Shown: positions 16,634 through 24,671, counted from the stretch's first letter. The stretch: DNA of 64,000 nt from CAZSNT01 sp964607765 (GCA_964607765.1 CAZSNT010000018.1:1-64000), one strand, 5' to 3'. Program-made: numbers and translations. The notes: a model not told the origin generated them from the letters alone.

Positions 16634-16747
16634 GCGGAGCCCCCCGGGCTCGACGCGCAGGCGGGCGGCCGGAGCGGACCGCGGCTGGGTGAGCCGTTCC
16701 GCACCCCGGGCAAGCGCGCGTTGACAGGCTGTCGGAACAGCAAACAA

Positions 16748-16785
16748 CTGAAGGGCTTTCGGCCAGATGGTCGGAGGCCCTTCAG
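16748..16785. terminator. Bidirectional hairpin terminator between convergent genes
   Basis: CTGAAGGGC (16748-16756) and GCCCTTCAG (16777-16785) form a perfect 9-bp stem, extended inward by CGGCC/GGTCG with one wobble. The right arm includes the stop codon of the minus-strand amidase gene at 16782, so the element can serve both converging transcripts. The left arm is preceded by CAAACAA, giving a T-rich tail on the minus-strand RNA. Confidence 0.7.
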
Positions 16786-17540
16786 CTTGTCCGGGCGGCG
16801 TTGCGGGAGATGTCCGCCTGTTCGACGAGCCAGTCAAAGAGCTTCTGGAACAGCGGATAGTCCGCGGCAGTGTCTTCCGGGTGGCACTGGACGCCGAGGA
16901 TGGGGCTCCCGTCGTCGGCCTCGATGGCTTCCACGACGCCGTCGCGTGCCCGAGCCGTCACCTGCAGCCCGTTCGCCACGTCTTTCACTGCTTGGTGGTG
17001 CCAGCTGTTGACGGCTGTGGATGTGGTCTCCAGGATCTGGGCCAGCAGGGAATTCGGTTCGATGTCAATGGAGTGCGCAAGCACTGTCTCCCGGGCGTAG
17101 ACGTAATGCAGCACGGGGTTCGCCACGGCCGTGGGCAGATCCTGCACGAGCGTTCCGCCCAAAGCGACGTTGAGCACCTGAAGCCCGCGGCAAATCCCCA
17201 GAACAGGCATTCGACGCTCGACCGCCAGCCGCGCCAGGGCAAGTTCCAGGCGATCCCGCACAGGATCCTGGTACTTGGTGGCAGGATGGGGTTCCTCGCC
17301 GTACTCAAGTGAGACCAAGTCGCCGCCGCCGCTGAGAAGCAGCGCGTCGATCCTGTCCAGAGTCGCATCCAGGAGCTCCGTGTCACAGACCGTACGCGGC
17401 AGCAGCAGGGGGATACCGTCCGAGCGCACGACGCAGTCGACATACTCGATGGGTACACCCGTGATCACATTCTGGCGAATCCCGCCGGTGACGGACTCAT
17501 TACGTCTGTCCGCGGTGATGCCGATGACTGGCCTGCTCAC
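16782..17540 (-). CDS. C26-family gamma-glutamyl hydrolase (PuuD-like class I amidotransferase)
   Basis: The 252-aa protein shows ITADRR at the start, ALLLSGGGDLVSLEYGEEP, the nucleophile Cys in GICRGLQVLNVALGGTLVQD, and the catalytic His in GVQCHPEDT. These identify peptidase family C26, which cleaves gamma-glutamyl amide bonds such as gamma-glutamyl-GABA. The length is typical. It lies 122 bp downstream of a GCS2-family gamma-glutamyl ligase on the same strand, suggesting that ligase and hydrolase act on the same gamma-glutamyl compound. The substrate is inferred only. Confidence 0.88.
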   Translation of the reverse strand: MSRPVIGITADRRNESVTGGIRQNVITGVPIEYVDCVVRSDGIPLLLPRTVCDTELLDATLDRIDALLLSGGGDLVSLEYGEEPHPATKYQDPVRDRLELALARLAVERRMPVLGICRGLQVLNVALGGTLVQDLPTAVANPVLHYVYARETVLAHSIDIEPNSLLAQILETTSTAVNSWHHQAVKDVANGLQVTARARDGVVEAIEADDGSPILGVQCHPEDTAADYPLFQKLFDWLVEQADISRNAARTS

Positions 17541-17662
17541 GGTCGATCTCCTGACGGTGGGGCTGCGCGAAGCGTTGCCACAGCGGGGGCGCAGCGGCTA
17601 TCTGTCCGTAAGATAGCACCGCTTGCCGCCGAGGCCCCATTCTCCTGCTGCTCTGTTGCGGT

Positions 17663-18883
17663 TCACCGCACCCGATGCAACAGCGGTCCGCGGTCGACCG
17701 TGATCTCTTTCGTGACCCAGCCGCGGCTGATCATGGTCTCCAGCACGGCATCCGAAACGGGCGCAGGCAGGAACATGACGTCGCGAGTGCGATAGAAATG
17801 TGTTCCCTCGCCGATGGCTTTCAGGTGCTCGTGCAGGATTGCTTCCTCGTCTGGTGCCGGCACGGGCTCCAGCGCCTCCGCGGCGGCCAGGTACTCGTCG
17901 AACACATCCCAATGCCGGATCAGCTTGGCGTAGGCAGAAACGAGCAGGTGCGGGTCCGGGTAGCGTTGTGCGACGCTCAGTGCGAAGTCCGCTTGTCCAA
18001 CACGCTTGCTGATCATCGTCTCGATCAGTTCCAGTTCCGAGCGTTTGACTCCGAGCCCGGCCAGGCCCTGGTCGCACATGTCGAGCATCTCATCCAGGAG
18101 CTCGACCACGGGGATGGGCTTGCCGTCGCGCAGGAACGTCGCCTGCAGACCGTACTTGGCTGCGAGCCAGCGGTTGATCATGCACTCCCGGTAGCGCGCA
18201 GGGTCGGGCTCGTCTGTGCCTGTTGCCGCGCCTTGCTGATGCACGAACGCCGCGACGAACGTACCCAACTCCGCCAGGAACTGCCGTGAGGTCGCGCAGT
18301 CGATGATGCGGACCTCCAGCGTCGGGCGCCCGTAGAGTTTTGGGGCGGCGTCACTGCCCCACGTGGCCTGGCTGACCGCCGGCGCCTGCACGGAGTGCGG
18401 GCGCGTGCAGCCGTGGGCCATGTGGCGGATGCGGTAGCTCTTGAACTCCCCGATCCGGCCTTCGGAAAACGGCGCGTTGGCCGCGAGCGCGCCCAGGGCC
18501 GGAATGTAGGGCATCAGTCGATTGGCAAGGCGCTGCCCCGCGCACTCGTCGAAGAGGCTGCCCACGTGAATGTGGGAGGCGCAGTAGATCTCGTCCCGCG
18601 GCTCCGCGGCAGCGGGGAAGAGGTCCATGTCAAGGTCGCGCACCAACTCCCCGGCCCGGTCGGTCAGGCGCACGATGCGGTCCCGGAACTGGGTGTAAGA
18701 GTGATTGACCCCGAGCCCGAACTCGATGGTGTCCCAATCGATGTGTATGGGCAGGCCGAACTCGGCCTGCAGCACACCCGCGAACGCGTCGCATTCGCAC
18801 GTGTCCAGCCGCCGGCCGAGGCGATCAATGACCATTACCTCCCAGTCGGTACTGAATGTCCTGGGGCTGAATAGACTGTCCAT
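17663..18883 (-). CDS. GCS2-family glutamate-amine/cysteine ligase-like protein
   Basis: The 406-aa product belongs to the glutamate-cysteine ligase type 2 (YbdK/EgtA-like) superfamily: TDWEVMVID near residues 12-20 in the position of the usual GVEEE motif, ASHIHVGSL near 97-105, and LEVRIIDCATS near 195-205. Members ligate glutamate to an amine in an ATP-dependent reaction. The divergent first motif (one Glu where several are usual) suggests a distinct substrate. A 7-bp repeat sits directly before the start in place of a Shine-Dalgarno sequence. Its downstream neighbour is a gamma-glutamyl hydrolase. Confidence 0.8.
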   Translation of the reverse strand: MDSLFSPRTFSTDWEVMVIDRLGRRLDTCECDAFAGVLQAEFGLPIHIDWDTIEFGLGVNHSYTQFRDRIVRLTDRAGELVRDLDMDLFPAAAEPRDEIYCASHIHVGSLFDECAGQRLANRLMPYIPALGALAANAPFSEGRIGEFKSYRIRHMAHGCTRPHSVQAPAVSQATWGSDAAPKLYGRPTLEVRIIDCATSRQFLAELGTFVAAFVHQQGAATGTDEPDPARYRECMINRWLAAKYGLQATFLRDGKPIPVVELLDEMLDMCDQGLAGLGVKRSELELIETMISKRVGQADFALSVAQRYPDPHLLVSAYAKLIRHWDVFDEYLAAAEALEPVPAPDEEAILHEHLKAIGEGTHFYRTRDVMFLPAPVSDAVLETMISRGWVTKEITVDRGPLLHRVR

Positions 18884-18892
18884 GGTCGTACC

Positions 18893-18920
18893 GTGTTGTT
18901 CGTTATTCGTGATGCGTGAT
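18893..18920 (-). repeat. 7-bp repeat in the GCS2-ligase leader
   Basis: On the minus strand the leader reads as four near-identical 7-mers (ATCACGC, ATCACGA, ATAACGA, ACAACAC), ending 9 nt before the ATG at 18883. It is A/C-rich and no Shine-Dalgarno sequence is visible, as in the CA-rich leaders of ahbC and obg. Confidence 0.7.
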
Positions 18921-18939
18921 GTTACTCGCCGCCCGCTAC

Positions 18940-20523
18940 TCAGACGTCCGTTCGGTCAAGGGCGGGCAGGGCGACCTTCAGCTGTTGGCGCGTGGTTCCT
19001 TTTGCGAACCGGTGCGTAACGCTCAGAACCTGGTCGATTCCCTGGAGCCGTACCGGACTCAGCTGAACGGTGGCGCTCTGAGCGCCGAGCTTGATGCGTG
19101 CCTCGACAGCGTCGCTGCCGTTCCGTGTCCGGGCTATGACGCCCACGTCGATGCCCCCATCTTTGCTTTGGCGCCGACACGCCACCCAGGCACCGGCAGT
19201 TGACGCGCCCCAGCACTCACCGGCCGAGAGCGCCAGCGCGAATCCGCCGCCGCGTTCCGGCAGGCCGGGGAACGGTGGCCACTGCCCTTCCACGGTCACG
19301 GACCGGTCGGTGAGATGTGTTCCCAGCCGCGGGGGACAGCTTGAGTCGAACAGAAACAGCATCGCACAGCGTTGTTTTGGGCGCTCTGCCACGATCCACC
19401 CATCGCGCAGAGCCCAACCGTCCCACAGGCGATCGAGGACAACGGAGTGGCGGATCACGGAAAGCCGCGCCCCGTCCACAGACACGATGCGCGTCGGATC
19501 GGCATTCGCGGCGTTCTCGCCGCCGAATGCCGTGCGGAATCCGAGCGCTACACGAACCAACTTGTCACACGGCTCGCGGGGTTTCTCCGGCTCGTCTTTC
19601 TTGTCCGGCTTCCCCGGCTCCAGGAGCATGGCTTCGCGGTGCACCAGCACGCAGGGCAGTGCCTCGGGCAGGGCGTAACACACCGTGGTACGGATGTTGC
19701 GCTCCTTGTCCACAATCCCCTCAAGAAGCAGTCGCAGCGTGTCGCCTTCCGTACGGGAACCTGCGCCGCTCATGCGCACGCCGCCGAGCTTGTCAGACCA
19801 ACCGATCTCCACCTTGTCCCGGTGTCCGGTCAACCCCAGTGCGTCCTGGATCCGGTCCGGGTCACGCGCGAAGTGATCAACGCCCCGGCACTGTTCGACC
19901 AACGCGGCTATGCCAGCGCCCTGGGCCGGTGTGACGTCCACTGCGTACCAGGCGTTGCGCAGGTGGTGCACCGTGTCGGCGGCCCGCAGCGTGCGCGCAT
20001 GGCACGGCCGGTCAGTCGGCAACACAGCGCACTCGGCTGTGAGTTTGTCGAATTCGGCCTTCAGCACGACCGGCAGCACGGGCTTGGCAGCGAACATGCC
20101 GTCCGTTGCAACAGATGCCTGGAAGGCGCTGCCGGCCTTCTGCCATTTGACAGTCCGGCGGCGCCCGGCGGCCGTGACGGTCACCGGGCCGGGTTTCTTG
20201 TCCTTCCACCACGCCAGCTCGAGTCGGAGTCGGGCAGGCACGGCCCCGTGCGAGGTGGCAGGATGCACCGTCATCGGGAAGAGCCACCTGGCGCTCTCCG
20301 CCGGTGTCAGCACGATGCTGTCTCCCACGTCGCCGAGTTCTCTGGCATCCGGGACGGTCCGCACAACGGTCAGGTCACGATCCTTGAGCCACTCGGGCAA
20401 GCGGGTGTGCCGCGGCATCACACAGACCGGCTTGAGCGTCACCTCAAAGCGTCTCGTCGCGGGCCTGCGGGCCGAGGGACGTCTCGATTTGATCTTGATG
20501 ATTTTTCCAAGCAGTGCGTTCAT
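18940..20523 (-). CDS. Large protein of unknown function
   Basis: I do not recognise this 527-aa protein. It begins MNALLGKIIKIKSRRPS with a basic Arg/Lys-rich N-terminus and no signal peptide or membrane helix. The rest looks beta-rich and aromatic, with SVVLDRLWDGWALRDGW near the middle of the C-terminal half and GGGFALALSAGECWG near residue 435; a KPDKKDEPEKP linker interrupts it near 330. Some features recall carbohydrate-active beta-sandwich proteins, but this is not enough for a call. The ATG at 20523 follows GGAGGAAA. Upstream lies a possible 8-codon leader ORF. The gene is solitary on its strand, 57 bp upstream of the GCS2 ligase. Confidence 0.75.
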   Translation of the reverse strand: MNALLGKIIKIKSRRPSARRPATRRFEVTLKPVCVMPRHTRLPEWLKDRDLTVVRTVPDARELGDVGDSIVLTPAESARWLFPMTVHPATSHGAVPARLRLELAWWKDKKPGPVTVTAAGRRRTVKWQKAGSAFQASVATDGMFAAKPVLPVVLKAEFDKLTAECAVLPTDRPCHARTLRAADTVHHLRNAWYAVDVTPAQGAGIAALVEQCRGVDHFARDPDRIQDALGLTGHRDKVEIGWSDKLGGVRMSGAGSRTEGDTLRLLLEGIVDKERNIRTTVCYALPEALPCVLVHREAMLLEPGKPDKKDEPEKPREPCDKLVRVALGFRTAFGGENAANADPTRIVSVDGARLSVIRHSVVLDRLWDGWALRDGWIVAERPKQRCAMLFLFDSSCPPRLGTHLTDRSVTVEGQWPPFPGLPERGGGFALALSAGECWGASTAGAWVACRRQSKDGGIDVGVIARTRNGSDAVEARIKLGAQSATVQLSPVRLQGIDQVLSVTHRFAKGTTRQQLKVALPALDRTDV

Positions 20524-20652
20524 GGCTGCGTTTCCTCCGGTTCCGGGCACAAGGGGGCCGGGAAGGGCGGTGTGCGCCTGGTGCACGAGGCGCACACGGA
20601 AAGGGCACGGGAGCGGGACGTGGTCAGACGCCGATCTGGGCGGACGACACGC

Positions 20653-20679
20653 TTAGATGGCGGTTACGGGCTGGTTCAT
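20653..20679 (-). other. Possible 8-residue leader peptide ORF
   Basis: On the minus strand an AGGAGGAGAG ribosome-binding site, the strongest in the 430-bp gap, stands 5 nt before an ATG that opens only eight codons, MNQPVTAI, before TAA. The ORF ends 129 nt upstream of the 527-aa unknown gene and on its strand, a leader-peptide arrangement. No attenuator hairpin with a T run was found. The same bases can also be read as the end of a longer frame starting at 20955, which has no independent support. The remainder of 20524-20953 shows only a candidate promoter for the next gene. Confidence 0.4.
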
Positions 20680-20872
20680 CGACTCTCTCCTCCTGATGGA
20701 AACACCGGAACCCTTTTCAATTCTGACAAACGCGACGGAAACGGCGCCTGTCCCAGGCAACGATTGCTTCCAGCAGCCCAACGCAATGCATGGACCGTGC
20801 CAATGCCGGGCTGTCGGCCGGGCTTTGACCGTACGCACGGAGTCTGTTGTGCGGTCAAGCGTCCGATTCAGG

Positions 20873-20901
20873 TTGATATGTGGCTGTCGGGAGGCTAAAT
20901 G
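20873..20901 (+). promoter_or_regulatory. Candidate promoter for the MORN lipoprotein gene
   Basis: TTGATA (20873-20878) and TAAATG (20896-20901) are spaced by 17 bp, about 50 nt before the MORN-repeat gene start at 20954. The -35 is 5 of 6; the -10 is only a partial match. Confidence 0.35.
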
Positions 20902-20953
20902 TATGACCGGTTTTGATGCGGCGGTATTTCCCCAGCGATGAGAGGCACAGCCC

Positions 20954-22279
20954 ATGTGTCAGACAAACCGTTTCTCCAGCGTTGTTCTCAGCGTTACGGC
21001 GGTCCTCATGTTCGGTTGCACCCAGCCGAAGAAACACGGTTTCCTGCACATGCAGACACACGTACGGAAGGACACGATAACGCGTTCTTCCGGGCGCGGC
21101 GTGTACACGGTCCGGCTGGCCAACGGTGACAAGTACGTTGGCGAGCTGGACGGCGACCGCAAGCACGGTCAAGGCACCTACTACTACGCCAACGGCGAGA
21201 AGTACGTCGGCGAGTTCCAGAACGATCTGTTCCACGGGCAGGGCACGTTCACCTACAAGGACGGGGAAACATACGCGGGCGCATTCCGGGGCGGGCAGAA
21301 GAGCGGGACGGGCACGTACGTGTACGCCAACGGCGAGAAGTACGTGGGTGAGTTCCTGGAAGACCAGCGTCACGGCATGGGCACGTACAACTACACGAAT
21401 GGCGACAGTTACACGGGCAACTTCCGCAAGAACCTGAAAGACGGCGCGGGCACGTACGCATACGCCAGCGGCGACAAGTACGTGGGTGAATACCTGGATG
21501 ACGAACAGACCGGCCGGGGCACGTACACCGGCACGTCGGGCGAGAAGTACGTCGGGCAGTTCAGACGGCGCCTCTACGAGGGCAAAGGCGCCATTACCTA
21601 CCCCGACGGGGCCAGCTACGTGGGCGGGTTCCGTGCGGGCAAGCCGCACGGCGCCGGTGTATTTTCGTTCAAGGACGGGCGGCGGTTCGATGGCCAGTTT
21701 GCCGACGGGAAGTATCACGGATTCGGTAAGTACTCCCTGCCGGACGGCACGGAATACCAGGGCGACTTTGTTGCAGGCGAGCAGACAGGTGAGGGCGTTC
21801 TGCGGTTCCCCTCCGGCGATTCCTATATCGGGGATTTCACCAAGGGGAAACGACACGGCAAGGGCGTGCTGACGTTCAAGAACGGGGACGTGTACAAGGG
21901 CGACTTTGCCATGGACAAGATGACAGGGCGCGGTACCTATCTTTTTGCGAACGGCGAACGCTATGAGGGTGAGTTCCGTGATGGTGTAAAGCACGGGACG
22001 GGCACGTTCCTGTACAACGACGGGGCTCTCTACGAAGGCGCCTTCGCGAACAACCGCAAGCATGGCGACGGCAAATACAGCCACGCGGACGGAAGCGAGT
22101 ACGTGGGGCAGTTTGTGAACGGCAAGGAGACGGGCACAGGCACATTCACCTATCCCACGGGCGAGAAGTACGCGGGAGAGTTCAAGAACGGCAAGCGCGC
22201 GGGGAAGGGGACTTACACGTATATGAACGGTACGACCAAGACAGGCCTCTGGGCCGACGACAAGCTGGTCGAGAAGTAG
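20954..22279 (+). CDS. Lipoprotein made of 17 MORN repeats
   Basis: The 441-aa product has a lipoprotein signal ending VLMFGC (Cys about residue 22), a short linker, then seventeen consecutive MORN units of 23 residues, each like YANGEKYVGEFxxxxxHGxGT, running to the C-terminus. MORN repeats form an elongated beta-hairpin solenoid used for protein or membrane contacts. In bacteria exported MORN proteins are poorly characterised. The regular 69-bp DNA period suggests growth by unit duplication. GAGAGG lies upstream of the ATG. The protein probably faces the periplasm or outer-membrane surface; the partner is unknown. Confidence 0.92.
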   Translation: MCQTNRFSSVVLSVTAVLMFGCTQPKKHGFLHMQTHVRKDTITRSSGRGVYTVRLANGDKYVGELDGDRKHGQGTYYYANGEKYVGEFQNDLFHGQGTFTYKDGETYAGAFRGGQKSGTGTYVYANGEKYVGEFLEDQRHGMGTYNYTNGDSYTGNFRKNLKDGAGTYAYASGDKYVGEYLDDEQTGRGTYTGTSGEKYVGQFRRRLYEGKGAITYPDGASYVGGFRAGKPHGAGVFSFKDGRRFDGQFADGKYHGFGKYSLPDGTEYQGDFVAGEQTGEGVLRFPSGDSYIGDFTKGKRHGKGVLTFKNGDVYKGDFAMDKMTGRGTYLFANGERYEGEFRDGVKHGTGTFLYNDGALYEGAFANNRKHGDGKYSHADGSEYVGQFVNGKETGTGTFTYPTGEKYAGEFKNGKRAGKGTYTYMNGTTKTGLWADDKLVEK

Positions 22280-22290
22280 GCCACAGGTCC

Positions 22291-22518
22291 GATAGAGCTC
22301 ACGGCAGGACACCCGGCTCGGGAGAGCCGGGCTACGTTACTGAGACAGCCCCGGTCCTGGCTGGCGGAGCATTGGGGGCATACGCGAGAACGCTTTCCGA
22401 AGCCGGAACAGCGCCACGGCGATAGAGTTCACGGTAGGACACCCGGCTCGGGAGAGCCGGGCTACGTTACTGAGACAGCCCTGTCTTGGCTGGCGGAGCA
22501 TCGGGGGCGTGTGCGGAA
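22291..22518. repeat. Pair of ~98-bp REP-like repeats with GC-rich hairpin
   Basis: Two near-identical copies start at 22291 and 22421 (offset 130 bp). Each contains the perfect stem CCCGGCTC-GGGA-GAGCCGGG followed by CTACGTTACTGAGACAGCCC and a GGCTGGCGGAGCAT segment. They fill the gap between two convergent lipoprotein genes. The hairpin layout resembles REP elements mobilised in trans by RAYT transposases, but no such transposase is in the window. They could also terminate both flanking genes. Confidence 0.85.
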
Positions 22519-22572
22519 GCGGAGGCCGGCCCCTTGCGAAGTCTCGGCCCACCGCCACCGGGGAACTGGATA

Positions 22573-23205
22573 CTACTTTCCGAAGCCCTTCAAAGCGTTG
22601 CCGAATGCGCCCTTGACCTGGTTCGCCGCGTCGGTCGCCATCGCCTGCTTTGCCGTTTCCATGAGCGTGTCCAGCTGCTTCTTCTGGTCTGCGGTCAACT
22701 CGGGCAGGTTCAGCGCCTTCTGAACGGACTCCACGGCGGTCGCGTAGTTCTTGCCGTCGATCAGCTTCCTGATCTCCGCTACTGTGGCATCGAACTTGGC
22801 GGTCGCTGCCTTCAGCTTGGTTTCCGCCTCGGCTTGCACGCGTGCAACTTCCTGTGCTGCTGCTTGCTTGGCCCTTTCTGCTTCTGCCTGGAGCTTGGCC
22901 GCCTGTTCTGCCGCCGCTTTCTGAACAGCTTCGGCCTCTTCCTTCATCTTGGCCGCCTGTTCTGCCGCTGCTTTCTGAACGGCTTCGGCCTCTTCCTTCA
23001 TCTTGGCCGCCTGTTCTTCGGCCGCCTTCGTGGCCGCTTCGAGTTTGGCTGCCTGCTCGTCGATCGCGGTCTGGACGGCTTCGGCAGGCGGGGCGGGTGG
23101 CCTTTCGGGCGCCTTGTCCTCTGCCGGCTCCTTCTTCTTGCCGCAGCCCGCGCCCAGGTATGCCACCAACACTGTAAAAGTCAGAATAGCCAGAACACGC
23201 TTCAT
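22573..23205 (-). CDS. Coiled-coil lipoprotein
   Basis: The 210-aa product has a lipoprotein signal with the lipobox LGAGC, a Pro-rich linker (PERPPAPPAEA), then a long Ala/Glu/Lys helix with heptad character (about 45-140). Two exact 18-residue units of EQAAKMKEEAEAVQKAAA (DNA copies 54 bp apart at 22929 and 22983) lie within it. A C-terminal helical domain includes VESVQKALNLPELTADQKKQLD. The architecture recalls periplasmic coiled-coil spacers. Function is unknown. The ATG at 23205 is preferred to the GTG two codons earlier because AAGG lies at better spacing. Confidence 0.8.
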   Translation of the reverse strand: MKRVLAILTFTVLVAYLGAGCGKKKEPAEDKAPERPPAPPAEAVQTAIDEQAAKLEAATKAAEEQAAKMKEEAEAVQKAAAEQAAKMKEEAEAVQKAAAEQAAKLQAEAERAKQAAAQEVARVQAEAETKLKAATAKFDATVAEIRKLIDGKNYATAVESVQKALNLPELTADQKKQLDTLMETAKQAMATDAANQVKGAFGNALKGFGK

Positions 23206-23372
23206 CGTCACCCTTCCTTTCCTCTCGGACGCAGAAATTTGCCAGAACGGCTACCAGCCTGGATATTCCCAAGCAGACATTACCGATCACCTACACACTA
23301 ACGATACGTTGACAGCCTGCTGTATGCAACTCTGTCCGGCACGCAGTCGACCTACCGGGAGCGAGGCAAGCC

Positions 23373-24260
23373 ATGCACGTGCTTTCCCGTCTGTTTGTTG
23401 CCATTCCGTTGGTCGTGTTGTGCGGCTGCGCGTCCGTCAGCCCGTTTGGCGCCAGACGCAGCACGTTCTACGTGGCGCCCCAGGGAATGGACACGAATTC
23501 CGGGAGTCGCTGGCGGCCGTTCGCCACGCTGCAGCGAGCTCGTGATGCGGTTCGCGAGAGCAGGATGCCGCCGGGCCGCTCTTCCTCAGCCAGAGTCCGC
23601 GTGCGGCGCGGCGTATACGAACTCACCGAGGGGTTGCCGTTGGGCCCTGAAGACAGCGGCCGCGAGGGCAGCCCGACCGTCTACTCCGCCCATGGCCGCG
23701 GTCGAGTCGTTCTCTTGGGTGGCAAGCGTGTTGCCGGTGCGTCGCTGACAGCCGTTACGGAGCCGGGTGTGATTGAGCGCCTGGATCTGGGCGCTCAGAT
23801 TGAGGCCTCGGTTGTTAACCTGCATGCTCTCGGCATCCCCACTGCGGGACGACTCAATCTGAACGTCTTCAATGAGGGAAGCGACGATTGCCGGGAGGCC
23901 ATGGGCGGAACGGACGTCGTGGCGTCGACGTACCGCGCCGTCGACGCACTGGAAGAGCTGGATGAGCCGGGGGAATGGTATGTCGATTCCATGCACGGGA
24001 AGCTGTATCTCTGGGCGTTGCCAGCGCCCGTCGGCAGTGAGGTGCTTGTCCGGACCGGGACGGAACCCCTGATCACAATCCAGAATGCCGCCTGGATAGA
24101 GATACGAGGGTTCGTGCTGGACGGCGCGTTGCGGGATGGCATCCGGATCCTGGGCGGGCACGACAACACGGTGAGCGAGTGCAGCACGGTGACCCCGGCG
24201 GGATGTCCTGCGCGTGTTCTCAGTGGCGAGCGTCACAGGATCATCCCCCGTTGCCCGTGA
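23373..24260 (+). CDS. Truncated right-handed beta-helix lipoprotein
   Basis: The 295-aa product has a signal and lipobox VLCGC (Cys19). The N-terminal part is typical of exported pectate-lyase-like beta-helix proteins: FYVAPQGMDTNSGSRWRPFATLQRARDAV, then YSAHGRGRVVLLGGKRV, GEWYVDSMHGKLYLW, and the first helix rungs (EIRGFVLDGALRDGIRILGGHDNTVSEC). Homologues usually continue for several hundred residues; here the frame stops two or three rungs in, after GERHRIIPRCP. No helix continuation was seen downstream in another frame, so this looks like a 3'-deleted remnant or a minimal variant. GAGG precedes the ATG. Confidence 0.75.
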   Translation: MHVLSRLFVAIPLVVLCGCASVSPFGARRSTFYVAPQGMDTNSGSRWRPFATLQRARDAVRESRMPPGRSSSARVRVRRGVYELTEGLPLGPEDSGREGSPTVYSAHGRGRVVLLGGKRVAGASLTAVTEPGVIERLDLGAQIEASVVNLHALGIPTAGRLNLNVFNEGSDDCREAMGGTDVVASTYRAVDALEELDEPGEWYVDSMHGKLYLWALPAPVGSEVLVRTGTEPLITIQNAAWIEIRGFVLDGALRDGIRILGGHDNTVSECSTVTPAGCPARVLSGERHRIIPRCP

Positions 24261-24389
24261 GTGCCCCGTGTAAACTCACGGTTGCGGCATTATCTTTGGG
24301 GCTCTTGTCTTTTGGTCCTGGCGTGTAACGAGCACGGCACGGGACTGAACGGGGTTAACCCCTGTGCTGCAAATGTGGAGGTCCAGGCG

Positions 24390-24671
24390 ATGAAAAGCGC
24401 CTTCGAGTTGGCCATGGAACGGCTTGGCGAAGACATCTGCGAATACACTGATGAACAGAAGACTCAGCTGAGCGAACTGGACAGCAGCTACGACGCGAAG
24501 ATCGCGCAGGCGAAATTCGAGGCCGGGTCGCGACTGTCGGCAGCGGCCGGGGATGCGGAGAAGCAGAAACAGATTCGCGACGATCTGAGTGTGGAGCTGG
24601 CGTCCCTGAACAGCAGACGCGACCGGGAGAAAGAGGCCCTGCGCGGACAATTCGCAGAGGTGAACGGCTGA
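24390..24671 (+). CDS. Small helical protein of unknown function
   Basis: The 93-aa product (MKSAFELAMERLGEDICEY...) is highly charged and predicted all-helical, with a coiled-coil core LSELDSSYDAKIAQAKFEAG and a conserved-looking QIRDDLSVELASLNSRRDREKEALR tail. The ATG at 24390 is chosen because GGAGGT lies 8 nt upstream, the best ribosome-binding site in the region. The frame is open back to a GTG at 24261 that would add a hydrophobic segment ending in LACNEH, a less likely lipoprotein start. It sits 103 bp before obg on the same strand. It appears related to short uncharacterised coiled-coil proteins in PVC genomes (from memory). Confidence 0.65.
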   Translation: MKSAFELAMERLGEDICEYTDEQKTQLSELDSSYDAKIAQAKFEAGSRLSAAAGDAEKQKQIRDDLSVELASLNSRRDREKEALRGQFAEVNG

